From contig CAWJZU010000012.1 in NCBI GenBank assembly GCA_963847345.1, forward strand, positions 1 through 64,000: a stretch of DNA of 64,000 nt, written 5' to 3'. A program made the translations under genes and the position numbers. Within the stretch, counting starts at the first letter, position 1. Every line of letters begins with the position of its first letter. The notes beneath the pieces are model-generated. The model saw nothing but the letters and a program-made list of their open reading frames with translations, had not been told where the DNA came from and did no database searches. Shown piece after piece: positions 55,654 to 64,000 of the stretch. The DNA is from DATARH01 sp963847345. GTDB lineage: Bacteria; Pseudomonadota; Alphaproteobacteria; ATCC43930; CGMCC-115725.

Positions 55654-56583
55654 ATGACCGCGCAGAATTTTGCCGGGGTTCTCGTCCCGGTTTTGACCCC
55701 GTTCACCCGCTCGGGCGAGCCCGATGCCGGGCGCTTCGTCCGCTTCTGCCGCTTCCTGCTGGATCAGGGCGCCAACGGTCTCGCGATCTTCGGCACGACC
55801 AGCGAAGCCAACTCGATGTCGGGGGTCGAGCGCATGGAGTTGCTCGATCGCCTGATCGAGGCCGGAATTCCGGCCGCCCGACTGATGCCCGGCACCGGTG
55901 CCTGTTCAGTCACCGAGGCCGCGGCGTTGATCCGCCACGCCGTCGGACATGGCTGCGGCGGCGTGCTGATGCTGCCGCCTTTCTACTACAAGGGCATGGA
56001 CGACGACGGACTGTTCGCGTTCTTCGCCGGCGTGATCGATCGGGTCGGCTCCGACGCGCTGCGGATGTATCTCTATCACATCCCGCCGCAGACCGTGCTC
56101 GGCCTCTCGCTCGACCTCGTCGGCCGGCTGATCCGGGCCTATCCGCGGACCGTTGTCGGTCTCAAGGACAGCTCCGGCGACTGGAGTAACACAGCCGCGC
56201 TGCTCGACCGCTTTCCGGATTTCGCGGTATTCCCGGGGTCGGAGGTGTTCCTGCTTGACGGGCTGCGCAAGGGTGCCGTCGGCTGCATCACCGCGACCGG
56301 CAATGTCAACGTGCCCGGCATTCGCAAGGTCTATGAGAACTGGAAGACGCCGCAGGCCGACGCGCTGCAGGCCGAGATCACGACCGCGCGCAAAACGATC
56401 CAGGCCTATCCAATGGTCCCCGCCTTGAAGCGCATCGTCGCGCATTTCCACAACGACCCGGACTGGGCCATGGTGCGCCCGCCGATGGTGCCGCTCGACG
56501 ACGCGCAGTCGAAGTCGTTGCTCGCCGATCTCGCGAAAATCGGTTTCACCCTGGGCGAGGCGCCCCGCGCGGCGGCGGAGTAA
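55654..56583 (+). CDS. Dihydrodipicolinate synthase family (N-acetylneuraminate lyase-like) aldolase
   Basis: 309 residues, TIM barrel. Schiff-base lysine in VVGLKDSSGDW, tyrosine in MYLYHIPPQT, and FGTTSEANSM in place of the GTTGE loop. The substitution and the context of catabolic genes argue against true DapA; it is more likely a 2-keto acid aldolase or dehydratase. GAGGAG precedes ATG 55654. Followed by a dispersed repeat and a gentisate dioxygenase gene. Confidence 0.85.
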   Translation: MTAQNFAGVLVPVLTPFTRSGEPDAGRFVRFCRFLLDQGANGLAIFGTTSEANSMSGVERMELLDRLIEAGIPAARLMPGTGACSVTEAAALIRHAVGHGCGGVLMLPPFYYKGMDDDGLFAFFAGVIDRVGSDALRMYLYHIPPQTVLGLSLDLVGRLIRAYPRTVVGLKDSSGDWSNTAALLDRFPDFAVFPGSEVFLLDGLRKGAVGCITATGNVNVPGIRKVYENWKTPQADALQAEITTARKTIQAYPMVPALKRIVAHFHNDPDWAMVRPPMVPLDDAQSKSLLADLAKIGFTLGEAPRAAAE

Positions 56584-56592
56584 GAATTCGGA

Positions 56593-56690
56593 GCAAGATT
56601 GCTTCGTTGCTTTGCTCCCTCGCGATAACGGGTGTATGTGGCGTTGCTACGAGATGCTCCGTCATTGCGAGCAAAGGGAAGCAATCTCGC
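56593..56690. repeat. Dispersed palindromic repeat, type B
   Basis: GCAAGATTGCTTCGTTGCTTTGCTCCC on the left and GTCATTGCGAGCAAAGGGAAGCAATCTCGC on the right are inverted copies; relative of 21658-21734. Confidence 0.7.
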
Positions 56691-56709
56691 TGACGCGGAG
56701 GATCGGTCG

Positions 56710-57778
56710 ATGGCGACGGAGCAGGTCCCTTCCCGCACCCCGGAGCGACAGGTGTTCTACGACCGCATCGCGCCGCTGCATCTGGCGCCGCTGTGGGAAA
56801 AGCTGCACCACCTCGTCACCGCCGAGCCGCATAGCCCCTGCGTTCCGCACCTCTGGCAATACGACCGCGAGGTGCGGCCCCGCCTGATGCAAGCGGGCGG
56901 GCTGATCAGCGCGATGGAGGCGACCCGCCGCGTCCTGATCCTCGAAAACCCCGGTTATGAAGGGCAGGCACAGATCACCGCAATCGCTGTTCGCCGGGCT
57001 ACAGCTGATCCTGCCCGGCGAGATCGCGCCGGCACACCGCCACACGCAATCGGCGCTGCGTTTCGTGATCGAGGGCGAGGGCGCCTATACCGCCGTGGAC
57101 GGCGAGCGCACGGCGATGCATCCCGGCGATTTTGTCATAACGCCGTCCTGGACCTGGCACGACCATGGGCACGACCGCGGTGATGAAGGGAGTGAGCCGG
57201 TCGTATGGCTCGACGGGCTCGACATCCCAATCGTCCGCCTGCTCAACGCCAGCTTCGCCGAGCCCGGCGCCGCCGATGTGCAGAAGGTCACCCGGCTCGA
57301 GGGCGACAGCCTGGCCCGCTACGGCAACAACCTGCTGCCGGTGGACTGGAAGCCGGCGGCGAAAACCTCGCCGGTCTTCAATTACCCCTACGCGCGCACC
57401 CGCGAGACGCTCGCCGCACTGTCCCGCGGCGGCGATCCCGACCCGTATCACGGGCACAAGCTGCGCTACGTCAATCCGGCGACTGGCGAGCCGGCGATGC
57501 CGACGATCGGCGCCTTCATCCAGTTTTTGCCGCGCGGTTTCGCGGGCCTCCCATACCGCTCGACCGACGCCACGGTTTACGTCTGCGTCGAGGGACACGG
57601 CGAGACCCGCGTCGGGAACACGGTGCTGCGCTGGACGCCGCGCGACATCTTTGTCGTGCCGGGCTGGATGAGCCATACGCATCGCGCCGAGGATGACGCG
57701 GTGCTGTTCAGCTTTTCCGACCGCCCGGTCCAGGAGAAACTCGGTCTCTGGCGCGAGGCGCGCGGCAATGCGTCATAA
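56710..57778 (+). CDS. Gentisate 1,2-dioxygenase (bicupin), frameshifted
   Basis: About 356 residues. After one extra base near 56981 is removed, the protein has two cupin domains: the first with AHRHTQSALRFVIEGEGAYT and the metal ligands HRH and H in TWHDHGHD, the second with YVCVEGHGETR and VPGWMSHTHRAE. It splits gentisate (2,5-dihydroxybenzoate) to maleylpyruvate. The enzymes that follow (maleylpyruvate isomerase, fumarylpyruvate hydrolase) are not in the window. Confidence 0.9.
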
Positions 57779-57793
57779 GGCAGAGGCGTTGGC

Positions 57794-59218
57794 ATGATCC
57801 ATCCGGTTATCCTGTCGGGCGGCTCGGGAACGCGGCTGTGGCCGATGTCACGCTCGCTTTACCCGAAGCAGCTTCTAGCGCTGACTGGGGAGCGCAGCCT
57901 GCTGCAGGAGACGGCGCGTCGCGTCGCCGATCCCGCTTTCGCCGCGCCGCTCATCGTCGCGAACGAGGAGCATCGCTTCATCATCGCCGAACAGCTGCGC
58001 GAAATCGGCGTCACGCCGGAAGCGCTGATCCTCGAACCGTTCGGCCGTAACACCGCGCCGGCTGCCTGCGTCGCGGCGCTGCGCCTGGTCGCGACAGCGG
58101 CTCCGGGCGACCCCAATCCGCTGATGCTGGTCATGCCGTCGGACCACGCGATCGGCGATCTCGCCGCGTTCCGGCAGGCAATCGAGCGCGCCGCCGACGC
58201 TGCCCGCGCCGGCCATCTCGTTACCTTCGGCATCACCCCGGAGCGGGCCGAAACCGGCTACGGCTATATCGCGAGCGGCCGCCCGCTCGACACCGCCCCC
58301 GGGGCCTTTGCCGTCACCGGATTTATCGAAAAGCCCGATCCCGAAACCGCCGAGCGCTATGTCGGCTCGGGCGAGTATTTCTGGAACAGCGGCATCTTCC
58401 TGTTCCCGGCTTCGCTATACCTGTCCGAACTGGAGCGGCTGCGGCCAGACATGCTGGCCGCGTGCAAGGCGGCGCTCGCCGCTGGCAGGACCGAAACCGA
58501 CTTTGTCCGGCTCGACAAGGCGGCGTTTGAGGCTTGCTCGAGCGATTCGATCGACTACGCCGTCATGGAGCACACGCACGCCGCCGCGGTCGTGCCGGTC
58601 GGCATGGCCTGGAGCGATCTCGGCTCATGGGACGCGTTGTGGGAGATGGGGCACAAGGACGAGCACGGCAACGCGCTCTCTGGCAATGTCATCGCCGAGG
58701 CGACGCGGAACTGCTACCTGCGCTCCGAAGCCGGGCTTGTCGCGGCGGTCGGGGTCGAGGACGTCGTCGTCGTTGCCACTGGCGATGCGGTCATGGTCGC
58801 GCCGCGCAACCGCACGCAGGAGGTAAAGCAGCTCGTCACGCGCCTGCTGAAGGAACGCCGCGACGAGGCCGACGCGCTGCCGACCGTTCACCGCCCGTGG
58901 GGTAGCTATCGCTCGCTGCACAACGGCGACCGCGTCCAGGTCAAACACATCCTGGTACGGCCCGGCGGCAAGCTGTCGCTGCAGATGCACCATCACCGCG
59001 CCGAGCACTGGGTGGTCGTACAGGGCACCGCCAGGATCGTGTGCGGCAACTCGGAAAAGATTCTGACCGAGGACCAGTCCACCTACATCCCGCTCGGCAC
59101 CCCGCATCGCCTTGAAAACCCCGGCAAAATCCCGCTGCACGTCATCGAGGTACAGTCCGGTAGCTATCTCGGCGAAGACGATATCGTTCGCTACGAGGAC
59201 AGTTACGGGAGGGAGTAG
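57794..59218 (+). CDS. manC: Mannose-1-phosphate guanylyltransferase / mannose-6-phosphate isomerase
   Basis: 474 residues, the usual length of bifunctional ManC/AlgA/XanB. Pyrophosphorylase signature GGSGTRLWPMSRSLYPKQ near the start, EPFGRNTAPA and VGMAWSDLGSWDALWEM; C-terminal cupin isomerase domain PWGSYRSLHNGDRVQVKH and QMHHHRAEHWVVV. It makes GDP-mannose for polysaccharide. GGCA spacing of 15 bases after the dioxygenase gene. A PEP-CTERM protein 2.5 kb upstream also hints at exopolysaccharide. Confidence 0.95.
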   Translation: MIHPVILSGGSGTRLWPMSRSLYPKQLLALTGERSLLQETARRVADPAFAAPLIVANEEHRFIIAEQLREIGVTPEALILEPFGRNTAPAACVAALRLVATAAPGDPNPLMLVMPSDHAIGDLAAFRQAIERAADAARAGHLVTFGITPERAETGYGYIASGRPLDTAPGAFAVTGFIEKPDPETAERYVGSGEYFWNSGIFLFPASLYLSELERLRPDMLAACKAALAAGRTETDFVRLDKAAFEACSSDSIDYAVMEHTHAAAVVPVGMAWSDLGSWDALWEMGHKDEHGNALSGNVIAEATRNCYLRSEAGLVAAVGVEDVVVVATGDAVMVAPRNRTQEVKQLVTRLLKERRDEADALPTVHRPWGSYRSLHNGDRVQVKHILVRPGGKLSLQMHHHRAEHWVVVQGTARIVCGNSEKILTEDQSTYIPLGTPHRLENPGKIPLHVIEVQSGSYLGEDDIVRYEDSYGRE

Positions 59219-59224
59219 CCGCTT

Positions 59225-59806
59225 TCAGCGGCCATTCCATATGATCGCTTGGCCTTCAACCGGCCCGTTTGCCCGGGTTCCGGTTTTCCGTCCGGCTGGC
59301 CGGCACCCGGCATATCGAATGTCGCGCGCGCCTTGTTGTTCCCAGCGCGCTGCCGGCAAACGCGTCTCGCCGCGCTGCGCCCGCGCCACCCGGGTATCTT
59401 TGTAATAAGGCACCTCGGACCAGGCGACCTCGATAACAAGATTGCGCACCGCCGAAAGGTCGTGCTTTTCAAACGCGAGCTGGCCGGGCGGTACGCTGCG
59501 CGACAGCTTTATCAGCCGATCGGGTATTTTAAGCCGAAGCTCCGCCTGGCTGCCGGGATCGACGAACTGGAATTTCGGCAATGCGCCCGCCATCATAGGG
59601 ATCACCTGCCGGCCTTCGTCCGACATGGCCAGGGTCAAGGTGTTGCTGGCCGGGTCGTAACGAACAGCGCGAACGTCCGCAATGTAGTGGAGCGCGCGGT
59701 CCGCAGAATTTGCGATTCGGACCACGACCTCTAGATCCTTTTCCTTGCGCTCCACGGTGCGGATTTCGGCACGGAGCGCCTCGGGCGCAACGGCAGCCTG
59801 GACCAT
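59225..59806 (-). CDS. Hypothetical protein of the CFI-box metallopeptidase cluster
   Basis: 193 residues with a predicted beta-sandwich pattern (RTVERKEKDLEVVVRIANSA, LTLAMSDEGRQVIPMM). GGGAGG precedes the ATG, which overlaps the TGA of the upstream gene (TGATG), so it is translationally coupled. The last 60 residues become arginine/proline-rich and may reflect a frame error. Not recognised. Confidence 0.5.
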   Translation of the reverse strand: MVQAAVAPEALRAEIRTVERKEKDLEVVVRIANSADRALHYIADVRAVRYDPASNTLTLAMSDEGRQVIPMMAGALPKFQFVDPGSQAELRLKIPDRLIKLSRSVPPGQLAFEKHDLSAVRNLVIEVAWSEVPYYKDTRVARAQRGETRLPAARWEQQGARDIRYAGCRPAGRKTGTRANGPVEGQAIIWNGR

Positions 59807-60153
59807 CAGACACCTCCCACGAATTGGGGCGCCGCTTGCAGAAGGGCATTAATCGCCGTGATCTCGGAAAACTGGGAGTGCAGACGGTCGCGAAAACGGG
59901 CCTTGTTCGCCGCTGTTTGCAGCAGCGCCCGGTCGCAAAACCTGAGTTCGCTCCGCAGCCGGCGCCGCGGCAGACTGCCCCAGACGGCGCTGATCGGCAC
60001 CTCGGGAGCCCAATATTCCAGACCGCGGTTGAAAACCCTCCCGATCTCGTCAGCTTCGGCTCCAGCAACATAACAGGCAAGAATCTCGTGATAGATCGCG
60101 ACAGGACGGACCAGCGCCCACTGAATATGCTCGCTTGGCCAAGCTCGCTGCAA
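59806..60153 (-). CDS. Hypothetical helical protein of the same cluster
   Basis: About 115 residues from a TTG; the frame stays open upstream to the end of the metallopeptidase gene, so a slightly longer form is possible. HIQWALVRPVAIYHEILACY and FRDRLHSQFSEITAINALLQ suggest an all-helical fold. Overlaps its downstream neighbour. Not recognised. Confidence 0.45.
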   Translation of the reverse strand: MQRAWPSEHIQWALVRPVAIYHEILACYVAGAEADEIGRVFNRGLEYWAPEVPISAVWGSLPRRRLRSELRFCDRALLQTAANKARFRDRLHSQFSEITAINALLQAAPQFVGGV

Positions 60154-60181
60154 CAGGAGTTGGACCAGTTCGGGTGACGCC

Positions 60182-61237
60182 TCATCCCCCCGGCGCGACC
60201 ATGTGCAGCGCCACCTCGCGAATGGCCGCCAAGCGATCGCTCGCGGCCGCCCGGTCCAGGTGATGTCGGACGAAGGCGGCGCCGAGATCGGCCTCGTCCC
60301 ACATTGCCTCCGAGCGCTCGATCATCAGCTTCCAAAAAGTCAGCACAGGCACGATAAAGCCGTTGAGGACGAGACGCGTTAACGGCTGATCGCCGGCCAG
60401 CACCGTGCAAACCTGCGGCGAGAATGAATAATACTCGGAGAAAAACGCCTCAAAAAACGCATGGCCGATTTCGTTGCGGCGGACGAAGTGGTCTCGCACC
60501 GCGCGCAGATACTGCACCTCTGGCGAGGTCAACGATCCCGAAGCAAAAGTGCCAATGATACAACAACTGCTGCAATCGCTATCCACCCGGCCACAATGAT
60601 TGTTCGGATCGCGCAGCTCCGGCGTTTGCCCTTCGCGGTTTGCGATTTGTGTCCGCAGATCGTTCTCATCGACGATGGCGGCGTGTTCTTCCGGGGAGGC
60701 CGGATCGCACTCGGCCGTCAGCTCCAGCAGGGCATTGGTGATGATCCTGAACGCATGAGAAAATTCATGGTAGAGGATGGCCGGCGTCGATTCCGGCAGG
60801 TCGAGATCGCCGTTCGTGCCGTCGCGCGCGACGCAGATCGTCGCCTGGGTGTCGTAAATAACCAAGCATTTATCAGTAGGGTTCAGGTCCGCCCCCGGCA
60901 ACCCGCTGCCGGAGGGCGGCAACGACGTTCCGTTATTCTGAAGCGAGGTTCCGTCATCGAGCACGAACGCGGAAAGTCCGGCAACGACGACCGTGTCGAC
61001 TTGCTGCGGCCCGCCGCCATAATCCGGGTTGAACGTCGTATTGACCAGGGCGTCGACCCTGGTTTGCGGTCCGCCGGCTACGGTGGGCGCATAGGTGACT
61101 TGCTGCCTTCCGCCGACCGGGTCATCCAGGCCCAAGCCGTCGTCGTTGACGATAATGGCCAAATCGACGAAGGCCTATGCTGAATTTAGGTCGTCGGAGC
61201 CAATACCGGTGGCATCGTCCAAGATAAAAAATGCCAT
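60182..61237 (-). CDS. Putative zinc metallopeptidase with degenerate CFI-box domain; in-frame amber near start
   Basis: The uninterrupted frame is 60182-61162 (326 residues from TTG). It has an HExxH site in YHEFSHAFRII and, after a cysteine cluster, CCIIGTFASGSLTSPEV, YLRAVRDHFV, SEYYSFSPQV and a hydrophobic VLNGFIVPVLTFWKLM: the layout of the CFI-box domain (canonical CFIATAAYGS...EV..LR.FRD...) in degenerate form. The same frame continues upstream through a TAG (61177-61175) to an ATG at 61237 reading MAFFILDDATGIGSDDLNSA, which resembles the MAIIVNDDGLGLDD after it. The TAG may be a sequence error, a real nonsense mutation, or readthrough. Confidence 0.6.
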
Positions 61238-61626
61238 GGCGGGTCACCCGACCGGCGGGCGCTGCTCAGGTTGGGCAGCGGCTTCCAGTCGGTCCGCGCG
61301 TGCGAAGGCTCGAACGAAGACACCGGGCAACGCTCGGGGCATGGTTCCGGAGGCGGCTCGGGAGGCGGACAGCAAAGGTCGATCTTCTCCTGGAGCTTGA
61401 GATCCCGGTCGTAATCGCCCGCTTCGCCGGCGTGCACCCGCTCCGCAATGCCTTCGATTCGTTTGACCGAGGTCAGCGTCGCCTCGTCCAGGGCTACCAA
61501 CTTGCCCGTCTTCCGCATTATATTGCAGAGGAGCTCGTTGGCATTTACCAATTCACAAATGATCGTGTCGTTTTGCTTTCGGTTCTGTTCAAGTTCCGCA
61601 AATGCCGCCAACTGCACCTGAAGCAA
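61186..61626 (-). CDS. Hypothetical Cys/Pro-rich protein of the same cluster
   Basis: About 146 residues from a TTG. LAAFAELEQNRKQNDTIICE and LLCNIMRKTGKL are helical, then CCPPPEPPPEPCPERCP forms a Pro/Cys-rich segment. The end overlaps the ATG at 61237 of the metallopeptidase frame, so its true stop is uncertain (a one-base shift would end it at RRSG). Not recognised. Confidence 0.45.
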   Translation of the reverse strand: MLQVQLAAFAELEQNRKQNDTIICELVNANELLCNIMRKTGKLVALDEATLTSVKRIEGIAERVHAGEAGDYDRDLKLQEKIDLCCPPPEPPPEPCPERCPVSSFEPSHARTDWKPLPNLSSARRSGDPPWHFLSWTMPPVLAPTT

Positions 61627-61846
61627 ACCGAAAAGACCCTGCGAGATGTTGGCAAGGCTCCAGCATCACCAGAGCTGGTATCAGCTCGCGCAATCTACCC
61701 GACTGAAGCAGCCGACCATACTGATCCCAGGTACAGCACCAGCCGGTCAGTTTGACTTCCTCTCTCAACAGGCATTCTCTAAGTGAACATAGCTTTGACA
61801 TGAAATCTTCATCCGGATCGCAGTTCCGCTCGATCCAGTCGTCTAG
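61627..61846. other. Intergenic left of the IS element
   Basis: 220 bases without a recognisable gene. A frame reading MSKLCSLRECLLREEVKLTG is open here but has no features and no Shine-Dalgarno. Probably the promoter region of the minus-strand cluster. Confidence 0.35.
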
Positions 61847-61864
61847 GGAAACACTGAAGAAGTA
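61847..61864. repeat. Left terminal inverted repeat of the IS
   Basis: GGAAACACTGAAGAAGTA; the first 12 bases match the reverse complement of the right end exactly, then partially. Confidence 0.85.
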
Positions 61865-61926
61865 GCGATTTGGGTGGTTGCGCCTGGTAGAATTTCGTCC
61901 GGCCGGGGGGACCGAGGGGCGGGACG

Positions 61927-62898
61927 ATGCAGCGTCAAGGGAGCTTTTCGCAGGCGGAATACGCCGGCAAGAAAAAGCAGACGCGGCGCGACAAGTTCTT
62001 GGCCGAGATGGAGCAGGTGGTGCCGTGGGCGCGGCTGGTTGACCGTCTGCGCCCGCTCTACCCGAAGGGCGAGCGCGGCCGCAAGCCGATCGCGCTGGAG
62101 CTGATGCTGCGCATCTACTTTTTGCAGCAATGGTACGGGCTGGCGGATGAAGCGCTGGAGGATGCGCTGTACGACAGCCAAGCCTTGCGCGGCTTTGCCG
62201 GCATCGATCTGACGCTGGACGCGGTGCCCGACGCGACGACGGTGCTGCACTTCCGCCACTGGCTGGAGCGCCACGAGCTGACCCGGGCGCTGTTCGACGA
62301 GATCGCCGCGATGCTGGCCGAGCGCGGTTTGTTGATGCGCCAAGCTACCATTGTGGATGCCACCATCATCGCCGCCCCGCCCTCGACCAAGAACAAAGAG
62401 AAGGCGCGCGACCGGCAGATGCACCAGACCAAGAAGGGCAATCAGTGGCATTTCGGGATGAAGGGGCATATCGGCGTGGACGTCGCCTCGGGGGTGGTGC
62501 ACACGGTCGTCGGCACCGCCGCCAACGAAGCCGACATCAACCAGATGGCGGCGGTGCTGCACGGCCAGGAAGAGGCGGTGTTTGCCGACGCCGGCTATAC
62601 CGGGGCGGACAAGCGGCCGGAGCATGCCGACCGCGATGTCTGCTGGAACATCGCCATCAGGCGCAGCATGATCAAAGCTTTGCCCAAAGCGCTGCGGGAT
62701 GTGGCGGAGCCGGTCGAGCGCGCGCTGGCGCAGGTGCGCGCCCCCGTCGAGCACCCGTTCCACGTCGTCAAGAACCTGTTCTGCCATAAGAAGCTGCGCT
62801 ATCGCGGCCTCAAGAAGAACACCGCGCAATTGCACACTCTGTTCGCGCTGGCCAATCTGGTGATCGTCAAGAAGGCTCTGCTCGCTCAACCCGGCTGA
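61927..62898 (+). CDS. IS5-family transposase
   Basis: 323 residues. DDE-type: the first Asp in IVDATIIAAP, the second in FADAGYTGADKR, and the Glu region VEHPFHVVKNLFCHKKLRYRG (Y-R-E-K-like). N-terminal MQRQGSFSQAEYAGKKKQ and VDRLRPLYPKGERGRKPIAL are typical of the IS5 group. It is uninterrupted, so the element may be active. ATG 80 bases inside the left end. Confidence 0.95.
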   Translation: MQRQGSFSQAEYAGKKKQTRRDKFLAEMEQVVPWARLVDRLRPLYPKGERGRKPIALELMLRIYFLQQWYGLADEALEDALYDSQALRGFAGIDLTLDAVPDATTVLHFRHWLERHELTRALFDEIAAMLAERGLLMRQATIVDATIIAAPPSTKNKEKARDRQMHQTKKGNQWHFGMKGHIGVDVASGVVHTVVGTAANEADINQMAAVLHGQEEAVFADAGYTGADKRPEHADRDVCWNIAIRRSMIKALPKALRDVAEPVERALAQVRAPVEHPFHVVKNLFCHKKLRYRGLKKNTAQLHTLFALANLVIVKKALLAQPG

Positions 62899-63037
62899 CG
62901 ATACCCGGATTCTGTCCCGATCCCGCAAACAACACAGGAAACCCGGCCCAACCCCCGATTTATACCAACCAGACCGCCACCCACGCGGCGCGCCGCCCCA
63001 AAATCAGGCCGTAGCCGCCGAACCGTCAGCTATCCTC

Positions 63038-63055
63038 GCTATGTTCAGTGTTTCC
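63038..63055. repeat. Right terminal inverted repeat of the IS
   Basis: Ends TTCAGTGTTTCC, inverse of the left end. Confidence 0.85.
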
Positions 63056-63136
63056 TTAGGCCTTCAATTTAGTAGGTAAGCAGGGGGTAAGCATCACGAC
63101 CGGTTTTGCTGCGCGAAAGCCCGTCGTCGCGAACCA

Positions 63137-63604
63137 CTAGATCGGGGACCCTCTGTGGTATTCTTCAGCTTCCGCCGCGCCCGGCGCGCTCTTCCTGACG
63201 CGATCGAGGCAAGGCGGACAGGGGCCGGGGTGTTGCAGCATTGCCGGCCCCAACCTTGCCTCGGTTCCGCCCTGGTTAACGCGGCGCTCGATCGCGCGGC
63301 GCTCCGATTCCCGAAACCGCTTCGGGGGGATCGCGACAGCGCCGGGGTGACGCTGTTGCTGGCGCGCGCCGGGCCGCCCCGCCTTGGTGATAATCCAGTC
63401 TCGCTCGCCGATGACCGCGCGCAACTCATCGCGGGTGGCGTGCGGCATGTCGATCACCGACAGCGCCAAGCGAACCGCCCGCAACAGGTTGTCGTGGTTG
63501 CCGACGATGACATTCGCATCGTCAGCGCGGCGTGAGTTGACGAGATAGGCTTCGCAGCGGCTTAGCGCGTCGCGGAGGTAGCCGAAATCATCGGAGATCA
63601 GCAT
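63137..63604 (-). CDS. Hypothetical protein
   Basis: 155 residues from ATG 63604 with GGGAGGCA upstream. MLISDDFGYLRDALSRCEAY and LLRAVRLALSVIDMPHATRD look like a compact helical protein; the last 80 residues are arginine-rich and of unclear reality. Probably co-transcribed with the next upstream gene (63622-63990). Not recognised; may belong to a phage or integrative element interrupted by the window edge. Confidence 0.5.
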   Translation of the reverse strand: MLISDDFGYLRDALSRCEAYLVNSRRADDANVIVGNHDNLLRAVRLALSVIDMPHATRDELRAVIGERDWIITKAGRPGARQQQRHPGAVAIPPKRFRESERRAIERRVNQGGTEARLGPAMLQHPGPCPPCLDRVRKSAPGAAEAEEYHRGSPI

Positions 63605-63621
63605 TGCGTGCCTCCCGATGA

Positions 63622-63990
63622 TCAAGCGGCGAGCGGCAGGCTGTCGGCGCTCAGCGCGACAACCGCGTCGTCGGCCAACGCGTCGGGTGCCGCCGGCGAC
63701 GGCGCGCGACCCGGATCGATCACGATCGAATGCGCCGGCTTCACATAGCCGTAGCCGCACCGCGCGCCCTGGATGCCGAGATGTACGGTTGCGGCAGAGC
63801 TCGGCAGAGCCCACCGGGTTTCGTCAACATGCGCGAGCGCAAAGCGGCGATCCGCGATGTCTCGCTCCCGCTCATGCGCGGCATGAACCGGAGCGAGGAT
63901 TTCGGACAGGTCAGCGCCATCGCTAACGTCGCGGTAATCGGCACCCGCTGTTGCTGCGGCTGCGTACATTGTCGCGCGGGCTTCGGACAA
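63622..63990 (-). CDS. Hypothetical protein, start uncertain
   Basis: About 122 residues, MSEARATMYAAAATAGADYR and DLSEILAPVHAAHERERDIA; alternative start at MYAAA (63969). The first half is alanine-rich and helical, the second half contains VHLGIQGARCGYGYVKPAHSIVI. Its stop is 18 bases before the ATG of the next gene. Not recognised. Confidence 0.45.
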   Translation of the reverse strand: MSEARATMYAAAATAGADYRDVSDGADLSEILAPVHAAHERERDIADRRFALAHVDETRWALPSSAATVHLGIQGARCGYGYVKPAHSIVIDPGRAPSPAAPDALADDAVVALSADSLPLAA

Positions 63991-64000
63991 CGCGACATCA

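Larger units (their letters stand above)
61847..63055 (+). mobile_element. IS5-family insertion sequence, complete, 1209 bp
   Basis: Terminal inverted repeats GGAAACACTGAA(G)A at 61847 and TTCAGTGTTTCC ending at 63055 enclose one transposase gene. The flanks are CTAG on the left and TTAG on the right, the YTAR type of target used by IS5 relatives, though the two copies differ at one base. The 150 bases between the transposase stop and the right repeat hold no gene. Confidence 0.88.

Overview
The window comes from a GC-rich alphaproteobacterium. Chromosomal markers support this: a Der / ribD-ribE-ribH / nusB / thiL / hppA run, a classical atpHAGDC operon, cobS, a small heat-shock gene with a ROSE-type RNA thermometer, and candidate EcfG-like promoters. 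Several families of dispersed palindromic intergenic repeats resemble those common in Rhodospirillales and Hyphomicrobiales. Order-level placement is inference; a Rhodospirillales-like organism is my best guess.

Layout. 1-9.7 kb is the edge of an integrative or plasmid-like element: strawberry-notch helicase, TOPRIM protein, DUF2493 (SLOG), DUF736, a ParA ATPase and a small ribbon-helix-helix-type partner framed by clusters of an 8-bp box. A gene-poor, decayed stretch follows. 9.8-15.7 kb holds an OsmC protein plus a di-iron oxygenase divergent from a BTAD/TPR regulator, then a hybrid histidine kinase. 15.7-20 kb is a stress-type set (PfpI, membrane protein, zinc alcohol dehydrogenase, topoisomerase IB, DUF6496). 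20-30 kb is core metabolism and translation (der, riboflavin genes, nusB, thiL, H+-pyrophosphatase, EF-G-like GTPase). 30-40 kb has msrP, two cobalamin genes, a ferritin-like gene and the ATP synthase operon. 40-50 kb has ureE, corA, catechol 2,3-dioxygenase, hsp20, dodecin, an MFS pump, a truncated asparaginase next to a CAT-anticodon tRNA, an M3 oligopeptidase and PBP1a. 50-59 kb has a lysin-like gene behind a near-consensus promoter/operator, an LLM oxidoreductase, an amidohydrolase, a PEP-CTERM vWA protein, a DHDPS-family aldolase, gentisate dioxygenase and ManC. 59-64 kb has an unusual metallopeptidase/CFI-box cluster, a complete IS5-family element and two unknown genes.

Sequence quality matters for interpretation. 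At least a dozen genes, including essential atpA and atpD, are broken by single-base indels that the protein families allow to be located. This looks like uncorrected assembly error rather than decay, and some errors fall in GANTC motifs. Broken genes are therefore listed over their full extent.

The observations most worth pursuing are the tandem 8-bp box partition locus (7.4-8.6 kb), the ROSE thermometer at 42.9 kb, the CFI-box metallopeptidase cluster with an in-frame amber codon (59.2-61.6 kb), the lysin gene under an operator-flanked promoter (51.4 kb), and the duplicated gene tails at 30.4-30.7 kb.
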